Notes under the pieces: generated by a model | Told to the model about the DNA's origin: nothing | Database searches by the model: none | What the model saw: the letters and a program-made list of their open reading frames with translations, nothing else | Shown: positions 25,274-33,592 of the stretch, one piece after another | Position numbering within the stretch: position 1 is the first letter of the stretch | Layout of the letters: every line of letters starts with the position of its first letter | Position numbers and translations under genes: made by a program | Origin: SZUA-442 sp051011415 | GTDB lineage: Bacteria > Actinomycetota > Acidimicrobiia > Spongiisociales > UBA5794 | Assembly (NCBI GenBank): GCA_051011415.1 | Contig: JBPCTY010000180.1 | Coordinates: forward strand, 1-37,112 | Direction: 5' to 3' | DNA: 37,112 nt

Positions 25274-27037
25274 ATGTCGCTACGTGATCATCTCTCCCAA
25301 GTCTTCGGAGATGCATTTGAAGCCGTCGGACTGTCGCACGCTTCGGGCGAGGTAGTCGTTTCGCAGCGCCCTGAGCTTGCGGACTTTCAATGCAACGGTG
25401 CGATGGCCGCAGCAAAGGGCGCTGGCCGAAATCCTCGAGAGATCGCCGAAGCTGTGGTCGCACATGTCTCCGACGATGCAATATCCGAGCTCACCATTGC
25501 AGGACCCGGCTTTATCAACATTGTTGCCACCGGCGATGCGCTCGGCTCCGGTGTATCGGACATGGCAACCGATGATCGACTCGGTGTCGCGAGAGTTGCT
25601 ACGCCTCTGACCGTGGTTGTCGACTACGGCGGGCCGAACATGTCGAAAGCGCTGCATGTCGGTCACCTTCGTGCGGCTGTGATCGGCGAGTCGCTCAAGC
25701 GTCTCTTCCGGTTCCTCGGTCACACGACCATCGGTGACGTGCACCTCGGCGACTGGGGTATGCCGATGGGTCAACTGATCGTCGAGTTGGAGGATCGTCA
25801 ACCCGAGCTGCCGTATTTCGACCCAGATTTCGAGGGCGACTACCCGACGGAGTCGCCGGTGACCCTTGACGATCTCTCCGACATGTATCCAGTCATCACC
25901 AAGCGATGTGCCGAGGATCCTGAGGTTGCAGAGCGTGCGCGCATCGCGACCTTCGATCTCCAGAACGGCCGGCGTGGGTACCTTGCAGTGTGGGAACACT
26001 TCCACGATGTCTCGGTGACCGAGCAGCGCAAGGACTTCGGTGAGCTCGATGTCGAGTTCGACGTTTGGTACGGCGAGTCGACTGTCAACGACAGACTCGA
26101 GCCGCTCGTCCAGCGTCTGCTCGCAAGTGGTGTTGCCCGTGAATCTGATGGTGCGGTGATCGTGGATGTCGCACAACCGGACGACAAGAAGGAGATGCCT
26201 CCGCTGCTCCTCACGCGCAGCGACGGGTCGTATTTGTACTCGACCACCGATCTGGCCACTGTCGAGATGCGTGTGGACGCCATGTCGATGGATGTCGGGC
26301 TGTACGTCGTGGATGTGCGACAAGGTCTTCACTTTGAGCAAGTGTTCCGAGCGGCGCGGAAGGCAGAAATCGCCTCGGAAGAAGTCGATCTCGAGCACAT
26401 CGGGTTCGGCACCGTCAACGACACACACGGCAAGCCGTTCAAGACGAGGGAAGGTGGGGTGCTTCGCCTTGGCGACCTGATCGCCCTCGTGAGTGATGCC
26501 GCTCGAGAACGGCTCGCTGCAGCTCACATAGCTGAGGAGTACCCGGAGGAAGAACAGGAGCGGATCGCCCGGCAGGTGGGGCTTGCCGCTCTGAAGTTCG
26601 GTGATCTCTCGAACCACCGAACGTCCAACTACATCTTCGACCTCGACCGCTTCGCCTCGTTCGAAGGAAAGACCGGTCCGTATCTTCAGTATTCGGCGGT
26701 ACGCATCAAGTCGATTCTTCGAAAGGCGGAGGCAGAGGGGATCAGTTCCGGCACGGTGATCGCACCAACGGTTGACCAGGAGCGAGCGTTGATGTTGCGG
26801 CTTGTTCGCCTACCCGACGTACTTGCCAGAGCTGCAAGCCTGAGGGCCCCGAATGTCATTGCGGAATACGCCTACGAGGTCGCAACCGATTTCAGCCGGT
26901 TCTACGAACACTGCCACATACTTTCCGAGCCGGACTCCAACCGCCAGAGTTCCTGGCTCTCACTTGTCGAGGTCACGCTGGCCGCTCTTGATCTCCTTCT
27001 TGATCTGCTCGGTATCGAGGTTCCGGAGCGCATGTGA
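25274..27037 (+). CDS. argS: Arginyl-tRNA synthetase
   Basis: Class I aminoacyl-tRNA synthetase of 587 residues that charges tRNA-Arg. The HIGH motif reads HVGH (128-131), following PNMSKAL. GDVHLGDWGMPMGQLIVEL and GKPFKTREGG (in the KMSKS position) are typical of ArgS. The C-terminal anticodon-binding domain contains RIKSILRKAEAEG and FYEHCHILSE. The start ATG is clear but lacks a good ribosome-binding site. Its 3' end overlaps lysA by 4 nt. Confidence 0.97.
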   Translation: MSLRDHLSQVFGDAFEAVGLSHASGEVVVSQRPELADFQCNGAMAAAKGAGRNPREIAEAVVAHVSDDAISELTIAGPGFINIVATGDALGSGVSDMATDDRLGVARVATPLTVVVDYGGPNMSKALHVGHLRAAVIGESLKRLFRFLGHTTIGDVHLGDWGMPMGQLIVELEDRQPELPYFDPDFEGDYPTESPVTLDDLSDMYPVITKRCAEDPEVAERARIATFDLQNGRRGYLAVWEHFHDVSVTEQRKDFGELDVEFDVWYGESTVNDRLEPLVQRLLASGVARESDGAVIVDVAQPDDKKEMPPLLLTRSDGSYLYSTTDLATVEMRVDAMSMDVGLYVVDVRQGLHFEQVFRAARKAEIASEEVDLEHIGFGTVNDTHGKPFKTREGGVLRLGDLIALVSDAARERLAAAHIAEEYPEEEQERIARQVGLAALKFGDLSNHRTSNYIFDLDRFASFEGKTGPYLQYSAVRIKSILRKAEAEGISSGTVIAPTVDQERALMLRLVRLPDVLARAASLRAPNVIAEYAYEVATDFSRFYEHCHILSEPDSNRQSSWLSLVEVTLAALDLLLDLLGIEVPERM

Positions 27038-28302
27038 GCCCTCCAATCTCGCATGAGCTTCTTCCGGTAGCCGCCTCGACCATGGGTGGAAGGCTTGCTA
27101 TTGGTGGTTGTGATGTTGTTGAGGTGGCACAAGAGTTTGGAACGCCGGTCTTTGTCTATGACGAGCAACACCTCATCGAACGATGCGAGGAAGCGGTCGC
27201 TGCATTTCCCGATGGTGTGGCGTACGCATCCAAGGCATTCCTGTGCAAGGCAATGGCCCGCATCGCCCACGATGCCGGGATGTCGATCGACGTCGCAACT
27301 GGTGGCGAGCTGTATGTGGCTCTCGAAGCTGGCGTCCCAGCTGCGGACCTGGTGTTTCATGGCAATAACAAGTCGTCACAGGAGTTGGCCTACGCCCTCA
27401 ACGCGGGTGTCGGGCGAATAGTCGTAGATTCCTTTGACGAGCTGGATCGTCTCGATGCTCTGGCAGCGAAACACCCCATTCCACCGATTGTCTTGCGACT
27501 GAACCCAGGCATTTCGGCCCACACGCATGAGTATCTGCAAACTGGGGCGGAAGACTCGAAGTTCGGGATCAGCGTTGCGGGCGGGATGGCGCAGCGCGCG
27601 ATTGATCGCGTACGGTCGTCGGCATCGATGCAGCTTGCGGGTCTCCACGCTCACATCGGCAGTCAGATCTTTGACTCCTCCAGCTTTGCGAGCGCGGTGC
27701 GAGCACTTGCTCCCTTTGCAAACGAAGCAGATGTCGAAGAGCTCTCAATCGGAGGCGGGCTCGGCGTCGCATACGTCGCAGGGGAGTCGGCGCCGACCAT
27801 TTCGGAATGGGGGGAGCGAGTTCGATCGGTGGCAGCCGAGGCTGGAGTGACCGCACGGATCACGGCCGAGCCCGGCCGCTCGATCGTGGCGACGGCAGCC
27901 GTCACGGCCTACTCGGTTGGCACCATCAAGACAGTCCCCGGTGTTCGCACCTATCTCGCCGTCGATGGCGGCATGTCAGACAACGCAAGACCTGTGTTGT
28001 ATGGATCCGGCTACGAGGCGTTTCTTCCCAGAAATGTCGTTGCAAACAGGGATCTTGCGGTGCGAATCGTTGGAAAGCACTGTGAATCCGGAGACGTCAT
28101 CGTCCACGATGCACGACTTCCGAGCGATGTTGGCGTGAACGACATTGTGTGCACCCCGGTGACTGGCGCATATGGACATTCGATGGGGTCGAACTACAAC
28201 AAGATCACACGACCGCCCGTGGTCTTTGTCCGTGACGGGTCCGCACGGCTCGTTGTTGAGCGCGAGACCTACAGCGATTTGGTTGCCCGGGACGTCGGCT
28301 GA
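27034..28302 (+). CDS. lysA: Diaminopimelate decarboxylase
   Basis: A PLP enzyme of 422 residues that makes L-lysine from meso-diaminopimelate. The PLP-binding Lys67 is in GVAYASKAFLCKAM. HGNNKSSQELAYAL, GLHAHIGSQIFDSS, EPGRSIVATA and the late CxxxD-type CESGDVIVHD are all family marks. It starts at GTG 27034 with a 4-nt overlap on argS (GTGA). argS-lysA pairing is common in Actinobacteria. The 3' end overlaps the convergent M23 gene by 34 nt. Confidence 0.96.
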   Translation: MSPPISHELLPVAASTMGGRLAIGGCDVVEVAQEFGTPVFVYDEQHLIERCEEAVAAFPDGVAYASKAFLCKAMARIAHDAGMSIDVATGGELYVALEAGVPAADLVFHGNNKSSQELAYALNAGVGRIVVDSFDELDRLDALAAKHPIPPIVLRLNPGISAHTHEYLQTGAEDSKFGISVAGGMAQRAIDRVRSSASMQLAGLHAHIGSQIFDSSSFASAVRALAPFANEADVEELSIGGGLGVAYVAGESAPTISEWGERVRSVAAEAGVTARITAEPGRSIVATAAVTAYSVGTIKTVPGVRTYLAVDGGMSDNARPVLYGSGYEAFLPRNVVANRDLAVRIVGKHCESGDVIVHDARLPSDVGVNDIVCTPVTGAYGHSMGSNYNKITRPPVVFVRDGSARLVVERETYSDLVARDVG

Positions 28303-29639
28303 TAGAACCAGATCGGTACCTGCGGGGCCGATGCCTGGCTCGCAAGGAAGGCGAGCGTCCAGGGCTTCACATCTGACTCGTTGACCAGTGCAAACGTCAT
28401 CGACGGTGCAGTCTCAACGGAGTCGGAGCGGCGCCACCCGTCTGCCGTAAGCCACCACATACCGTCCTTCTCCGAGTCCTCACCCGGTCGCGATGGAGCG
28501 TCGAGGCCGGCGGTGCGGTCCGGCCGATTTTCTGACTGCATGATGACGAGCGGAGCATCTTCGCCGTCTGGTGCCCCGCGCACTGCCCACGACCTTCCAA
28601 TCACGACCGTGAGAGTGTGGGGCGTTGCAGTCCTTGGATGAGCGGCGGAGGTCGCATCCGTTTCGCTGTCGGACTCCGTTGTCACCTCGTCGATCGAGAT
28701 GGCGTCCACCACATCGAGTTGGGTGATGTCGGCTATTGGCGTGATCTCCACGATGTCGGCGAGAGCTCTGAGGTCATCGACAAACCTGGCGTCGGCATCA
28801 TCACTGAAGACGACGATTCGCTCAGGATTGAGAGTTCGCAATGCGACATGCGCAGCTGATGAGTCTTCAGGATCGATAGGCACAAGCGGCGCATCCAGCA
28901 ATCCGAGCCGCAGCCCAAGCCCGAACAAGTCTTCATGTGTGACGACGTATGCAGTTTGTGCATCCTGGTCGTACGCCGTCGCAACGACTTCGCTCAGCGT
29001 CGACGGGTCGGCCAGATGGAAGTCGATGTGGTGTGCGGCATCGAGCGACGCATGAGGGTCGAGTGGGAAGCCATGCGGATCAAGGATCTCGAAGTGCAGA
29101 TGGGGTGGTGTGTGCTCAGCGTTTCCAGAGTCGCCGATCCAGCCGATCAAGGTTCCAGCAGCGATCTTGGTTCCGAGCTCGATACCTGGGGCGAAGCATT
29201 GATCGCCCGCGACGTCTGTGCCTGGGAGATCCATGTTCAGGTGGACATACTTGGTCGTCCAACCATCCTTGCCTTTGAGCGTGACGGAACAGCCAGAGTT
29301 TGGCCAATCGGTTCTCAGGGAGACGACCGTTCCGTCGTGAGCGGCAACAACGGGGACGCCCTTCCAGCCATAAGTAAGTATGTCGTTGCCGAGGTGCGAG
29401 CGCTGGCAGCCGTCCCTGCAATCACCGAAGCTGTCGGCGTATGTCGCTGGCCCGACGACGGGGAAGACGATCTGGCGAACCGGTGGAGTGATTTCGAGTG
29501 GAACCGGTGTGGTCGTTGTAGTGGTGGTAGCCGGGGCCGACTCTCCTTCAGACGCATGAACCACTGGTGAAAGGGTGCCGATCAAGCCCGCCACTGCCAC
29601 CGCACCGATAGCGGTGCGACAGGTTGATGCAAAAGACAT
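28269..29639 (-). CDS. Secreted M23 family peptidase with C-terminal CWB2-like region
   Basis: A 456-residue exported wall endopeptidase. Signal peptide about 1-29 (ATCRTAIGAV onward, ending SPVVHAS). A Thr-rich linker leads to an M23/LytM domain (about 55-205), with zinc ligands in SHLGNDI (HxxxD) and HLHFE (HxH). The C-terminal half has a LNPERIVVFSDDADARFVDD segment that resembles cell-wall-binding repeat 2; this likeness is tentative. ATG 29639 is preceded by a TATGGT box 6 nt upstream and no ribosome-binding site. It is a tandem paralogue of the gene upstream. Confidence 0.88.
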   Translation of the reverse strand: MSFASTCRTAIGAVAVAGLIGTLSPVVHASEGESAPATTTTTTTPVPLEITPPVRQIVFPVVGPATYADSFGDCRDGCQRSHLGNDILTYGWKGVPVVAAHDGTVVSLRTDWPNSGCSVTLKGKDGWTTKYVHLNMDLPGTDVAGDQCFAPGIELGTKIAAGTLIGWIGDSGNAEHTPPHLHFEILDPHGFPLDPHASLDAAHHIDFHLADPSTLSEVVATAYDQDAQTAYVVTHEDLFGLGLRLGLLDAPLVPIDPEDSSAAHVALRTLNPERIVVFSDDADARFVDDLRALADIVEITPIADITQLDVVDAISIDEVTTESDSETDATSAAHPRTATPHTLTVVIGRSWAVRGAPDGEDAPLVIMQSENRPDRTAGLDAPSRPGEDSEKDGMWWLTADGWRRSDSVETAPSMTFALVNESDVKPWTLAFLASQASAPQVPIWFYQPTSRATKSL

Positions 29640-29645
29640 GGCGGA

Positions 29646-29651
29646 ACCATA
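29646..29651 (-). promoter_or_regulatory. Putative leaderless -10 box (TATGGT)
   Basis: TATGGT lies 6 nt before ATG 29639 on the minus strand. It implies that the second M23 gene has its own promoter. Confidence 0.45.
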
Positions 29652-29656
29652 GGAGG

Positions 29657-29675
29657 CTCCGTCCTCACGACGGAG
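29657..29675 (-). terminator. Hairpin between the two M23 genes
   Basis: A 7-bp stem (29657-29663 with 29669-29675, 5-nt loop) lies in the 56-bp gap after the stop of the upstream M23 gene. There is no U-run, so it may be a weak terminator or a processing site. Confidence 0.4.
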
Positions 29676-29695
29676 TCTTCAGCGCAGCGCCGCGC

Positions 29696-31087
29696 TCAGG
29701 AGCTCTTCCACACGGGATATGGCGGAAGCTCGGCGACACTCTCGAGGAAGGCCAGGGTGTACGGCTGGGCGCGTCGCTCGGTTACGTAGGCGATTCCGGG
29801 ATGCGGTGCGGGCTCGTCTGGTTCGGTGCCAACCCATCCGTCGCCTGTGTACCACCAGACCTTGCTGCTGTCAGCCCACTTGCCAGGACTGCTCCAGAGG
29901 CGTTGACCGATCGCAACCGGTGCGTAGTAGTCGTGGGCGATAACGACGCTGCGGTGTTCCGTGATGAACTCGTTGTAAGTCGCTTGTCGAGACCGCCAAA
30001 TCTTGTGGACAGCGCCAGCCACGATGGTCGTGAACCGATCGGGTTGATCCCACTCAGACGGACTCACCTCGTCTGGATCGAATAGGTACGGTCGGATATC
30101 GCCGTGGGTGAGCGGCGCTGAGTCCACGATGGTCGTGAGCGGACGTACCAGTTCCTCGACGCCGTGCGTCGGCTCATCGGAGACGATCACGATTCGGTCC
30201 GGCGCAAGACGCGTGATCTCTGTCAGAGCGGGTATCGGGTTGTTCTTGTCGATGACAACTACTGGGGCATCAATGACCGTGGCTGAGACTTCAGAAATGG
30301 TCAGCTCGTTCCACTCGTCTGCGCACACGAGAATGAGCGAGGAGACGTCCTGATATCTGCTGGCTGCGCTGAGGGCTAGCGATGCTGCCTGGGCGTCTTC
30401 GGGTAGCCACTCGAAGCTGATCTTCTTCGCAGCCCTGAGCGACTTGTACGGATCGATGGGGTAGCCGCTTCGGCTTCGGAGCTCGAAGTGGAGATGCGGA
30501 ACTGTGTCCTCTGAGTTACCGCTGTCCCCAAGGTATCCGATGACTTGGCCGGCCTTGACCGCAACGCCGACGCGAATCCCCGGAATCGGACACGCCGCTT
30601 CACCATCGTCGGTTCCGAACGAGTCGGTATTGAGGTGGTAGTAGCGGGTCTCCCAACCATCCCTGCCTCGGATGCGGACCGAGCAACCTGCATTGCCCTC
30701 ATCGTGGGTCACCTTGGTAATCGTCCCATCGTGGGCGGCCACAACAGGGAGTCCTTTGTAGTCGTAGGTAACGATGTCGATGCCGTGGTGTTCACGGTTG
30801 CAGTTGTCTCTGCAATCACCGAACCCGGACCAGAACTTGGTCACGCCGACAACAGGAAACACCAGATTGCGCTTCACGTCATACCGCTTGACCGGCTTGA
30901 ACTTGATATTCGGTTTTGCGGGAGCCGGCGCTGCAGTTGCGGGAGCTGTCGTCGTTGTGGTTTCCGGTGCTGTCGTTGTCGTGGTTCCTGACGGCGGTTC
31001 TTCAGCAGATGCAACCGGCGAAAACGCAACAACCGCGGCAAGAACAGCAGCGAACGAAGAGACTCGGACAGTCTTTCGATTTCCCAT
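29696..31087 (-). CDS. Secreted M23 family peptidase (tandem paralogue)
   Basis: A 463-residue exported protein with the same architecture as its neighbour. A signal peptide (about 1-28, VLAAVVAFSPVASAEE) leads to a Thr/Pro-rich linker. The M23 domain (about 70-225) has EHHGIDI (HxxxD) and HLHFE. The C-terminal region contains LAPDRIVIVSDEPTHGVEEL, again CWB2-like. Both catalytic motifs are intact, so it probably cleaves peptidoglycan cross-bridges. It is read divergently from hom. No clear ribosome-binding site or TANNNT box is seen at ATG 31087. Confidence 0.88.
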   Translation of the reverse strand: MGNRKTVRVSSFAAVLAAVVAFSPVASAEEPPSGTTTTTAPETTTTTAPATAAPAPAKPNIKFKPVKRYDVKRNLVFPVVGVTKFWSGFGDCRDNCNREHHGIDIVTYDYKGLPVVAAHDGTITKVTHDEGNAGCSVRIRGRDGWETRYYHLNTDSFGTDDGEAACPIPGIRVGVAVKAGQVIGYLGDSGNSEDTVPHLHFELRSRSGYPIDPYKSLRAAKKISFEWLPEDAQAASLALSAASRYQDVSSLILVCADEWNELTISEVSATVIDAPVVVIDKNNPIPALTEITRLAPDRIVIVSDEPTHGVEELVRPLTTIVDSAPLTHGDIRPYLFDPDEVSPSEWDQPDRFTTIVAGAVHKIWRSRQATYNEFITEHRSVVIAHDYYAPVAIGQRLWSSPGKWADSSKVWWYTGDGWVGTEPDEPAPHPGIAYVTERRAQPYTLAFLESVAELPPYPVWKSS

Positions 31088-31189
31088 ACATGTTCTGTCG
31101 GAAGGCGGAGGCCTTGACTAAAGACCGATTCCGCGGATCGCAGGGGGTGCGACGGATGTGCGGGTGGATGCCATCCCCTTATGCGGGGC

Positions 31190-31195
31190 TATCGT
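31190..31195 (+). promoter_or_regulatory. Putative leaderless -10 box (TATCGT)
   Basis: TATCGT lies 8 nt before the hom ATG at 31204, with no ribosome-binding site. A CCCC/GGGG mini-hairpin precedes it. Confidence 0.4.
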
Positions 31196-31203
31196 CGCTC
31201 GTC

Positions 31204-32493
31204 ATGGAACGAACGATCGGCATAGGGCTTCTCGGAGCCGGCACCGTCGGCGGAACGCTTGTGCGACGCTTTGTCGGCGAGTCGGATGCGATCGCGGCCA
31301 AGACGGGCCTGTGGTTCGATGTGCGACGAATTGGTGTGCGAGATTCCGCTCGGAAGCGGTCGTTCGACGTGAGGGACGGCCTGCTGACCACTGATCCTTT
31401 CGAGGTCGTGGAAGACCCGACGGTCGATCTGGTGGTCGAGGTGATGGGCGGGCTGGACCCGGCGGGAGATCTGATCCTTCGTGCGCTGGAGGCAGGAAAG
31501 CCTGTAGTCACGGCAAACAAGGAGCTCATCGCTGCACGCGGATCAGAGCTGATTGATGCTGCCGAGCGCGCTGGCGTGCCTCTGTTGTTCGAAGCTGCGG
31601 TGGGTGGAGGAATTCCAATTATCCGACCACTATCCGAGACGCTTGCCGGGGAGGCCGTCAACCGAGTCCTCGGCATCGTGAACGGAACAACCAACTACAT
31701 CCTGACGCAAATGGCTGAGCACGGGGAACCGTACGCAGATGCCCTCTCGTCCGCGCAACAACTCGGCTACGCAGAGCCAGATCCGACAGCTGACGTGTCA
31801 GGTGCTGATGCGGGCGCCAAAGCCGCAATTCTTGCGTCGCTCGCTTTCGGCACGTGGGTCGGATCGAGCGATGTGTTCTACGAAGGTATCGAACAGATTT
31901 CGTCGCATGACATGGTCTTCGCCGCGGAGTTCGGATATGCCGTCAAGCTGCTTGCTATTTGTGAGCGTACGGACGCTGGCGTGTCGGCTCGGGTTCACCC
32001 CACGATGATTCCGGCTGACCATCCACTTGCATCCATCCGTGGAGCGACCAATGCCGTCTTTATTGAGGGTCCGTCGATCGACTCCTTGCTCTTCGCTGGT
32101 CCAGGTGCGGGCGGGGAACCAACTGCGACCGCGGTACTTGGCGATGTGATTGATGCAGCTCGAGAGACGCTCGCCGGTGCACAGGTCGCTCCTTCCATCA
32201 GATTCGCTCCCGCGGATCTCGTTCCGTTCGATGAGGTGCAGACGCGCCGTTACGTGCGCCTGCTTGTGAATGATCAACCTGGTGTGCTCGCATCGATCGC
32301 ATCGGTCTTTGGTAAGAACGGAGTGTCCATCCGCAACGTTTGGCAAGAGGGAGTGGACGGGGATGCTGAGTTGATCATCGTTACCCATGCGGCAAACGAG
32401 GCGCAGCATGCAACCGCGCTGTCTGCTCTTGATGCAATCGATGAGGTTGTCGACATCGCAGCGGTTCTCCGCGTGTTCGGCGACAACGGATGA
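31204..32493 (+). CDS. hom: Homoserine dehydrogenase
   Basis: Reduces aspartate semialdehyde to homoserine with NAD(P)H, at the branch to Thr and Met. The 429-residue protein starts MERTIGIGLLGAGTVGG with the GxGxxG dinucleotide-binding loop. It has the GIVNGTTNYILTQM motif and a C-terminal ACT domain (about 352-425, RRYVRLLVNDQPGVLASIAS), expected to bind Thr for feedback control. A longer ORF from 30916 is rejected; it overlaps the divergent M23 gene. The stop overlaps thrC by 4 nt. Confidence 0.96.
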   Translation: MERTIGIGLLGAGTVGGTLVRRFVGESDAIAAKTGLWFDVRRIGVRDSARKRSFDVRDGLLTTDPFEVVEDPTVDLVVEVMGGLDPAGDLILRALEAGKPVVTANKELIAARGSELIDAAERAGVPLLFEAAVGGGIPIIRPLSETLAGEAVNRVLGIVNGTTNYILTQMAEHGEPYADALSSAQQLGYAEPDPTADVSGADAGAKAAILASLAFGTWVGSSDVFYEGIEQISSHDMVFAAEFGYAVKLLAICERTDAGVSARVHPTMIPADHPLASIRGATNAVFIEGPSIDSLLFAGPGAGGEPTATAVLGDVIDAARETLAGAQVAPSIRFAPADLVPFDEVQTRRYVRLLVNDQPGVLASIASVFGKNGVSIRNVWQEGVDGDAELIIVTHAANEAQHATALSALDAIDEVVDIAAVLRVFGDNG

Positions 32494-33530
32494 CGTGGCG
32501 CGGGGTCATTGAGGAGCACCGGGAGTCGCTCCCTGTGTCTGATGCCACTCCGGTGATCACCCTGCTTGAGGGCGGCACGCCGTTGATCCCAGCCCCAGCT
32601 GTGTCATCGCTCGTCGGAGCAGATGTGTACCTGAAGTTCGAGGGCATGAATCCCACGGGGTCCTTCAAAGATCGAGGCATGACGCTTGCGGTGTCAAAGG
32701 CGGTGGAGGAGGGGGCGACAGCGGTGGCGTGTGCCTCAACGGGGAACACGTCGGCATCTGCGGCTGCGTACGCAGGCCGTGCAGGCATCGGATGCCTCGT
32801 CGTACTCCCTGCTGGAAAGATCGCCACAGGAAAACTTGCACAAGCGTTTGTCCACAACGCCAAGGTGATTCCCATCGATGGAAACTTCGATGACGCATTG
32901 GAGATCGTCCGTGTACTCGCATCCGATTTTGGCGTGGCGCTCGTCAACTCGATCAACCCATATCGAATAGAGGCGCAGAAAACGGCTGCTTTCGAAGTCG
33001 TCGATGCGCTCGGCACCGAGCCGGCTGTCCATGCTCTTCCTGTGGGGAACGCCGGAAACATCACCGCATACTGGAAGGGCTATGTCGAGCGGTCCTCACG
33101 CCCACGTATGTGGGGATTCCAGGCCGAGGGTGCCGCTCCGCTGGTGAGCGGTGAGATAGTCGACGACCCAGAGACAATCGCGACTGCGATCAGGATCGGT
33201 AACCCAGCCTCGTGGGAGGGTGCCATCGCTGCCCGCGACGAGTCCGGTGGGAGGATCGAGGCCGTGACCGATGAGGAGATTCTCTCTGCATACCGTTTGC
33301 TTGCCTCGGACGTCGGCGTGTTCTGCGAGCCGACAAGCGCGGCCGGCGTTGCCGGTCTTCTCAAGTTTGCCGATGATCTTGGCGATGTCGAAAGCCGCCC
33401 GGTGGTGTGCACGGTGACCGGTCACGGTCTCAAGGACCCTGACACGGCTACCGCGGACATCGAAATACCTTCGACGGTACCCGCCACGGTGGGTTCGGTT
33501 GCAGCCGCTGCAGGGCTCACATCGGGCTGA
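32490..33530 (+). CDS. thrC: Threonine synthase
   Basis: A PLP-dependent enzyme of 346 residues that converts O-phosphohomoserine to threonine. PLP Lys60 lies in NPTGSFKDRGM. CASTGNTSASAAAYAGRAG, the ALPVGNAGNITAYWKGY phosphate-binding loop and the late CEPTSAAG motif are present. Its ATG overlaps the hom stop (ATGA). Homoserine kinase (thrB), which often follows, is not in this window. Confidence 0.96.
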   Translation: MTWRGVIEEHRESLPVSDATPVITLLEGGTPLIPAPAVSSLVGADVYLKFEGMNPTGSFKDRGMTLAVSKAVEEGATAVACASTGNTSASAAAYAGRAGIGCLVVLPAGKIATGKLAQAFVHNAKVIPIDGNFDDALEIVRVLASDFGVALVNSINPYRIEAQKTAAFEVVDALGTEPAVHALPVGNAGNITAYWKGYVERSSRPRMWGFQAEGAAPLVSGEIVDDPETIATAIRIGNPASWEGAIAARDESGGRIEAVTDEEILSAYRLLASDVGVFCEPTSAAGVAGLLKFADDLGDVESRPVVCTVTGHGLKDPDTATADIEIPSTVPATVGSVAAAAGLTSG

Positions 33531-33592
33531 TCCCGCTTCGTGTCACACCTCCGCCCTACGATTGGGTAAGCGGTTGAGAAGGGGTTGGAACC

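Noticed and set aside
25280..26617. 445-residue ORF on the minus strand inside argS
   Set aside because: It lies wholly antisense to a well-supported argS and has no family-like motifs; it is a codon-bias shadow.
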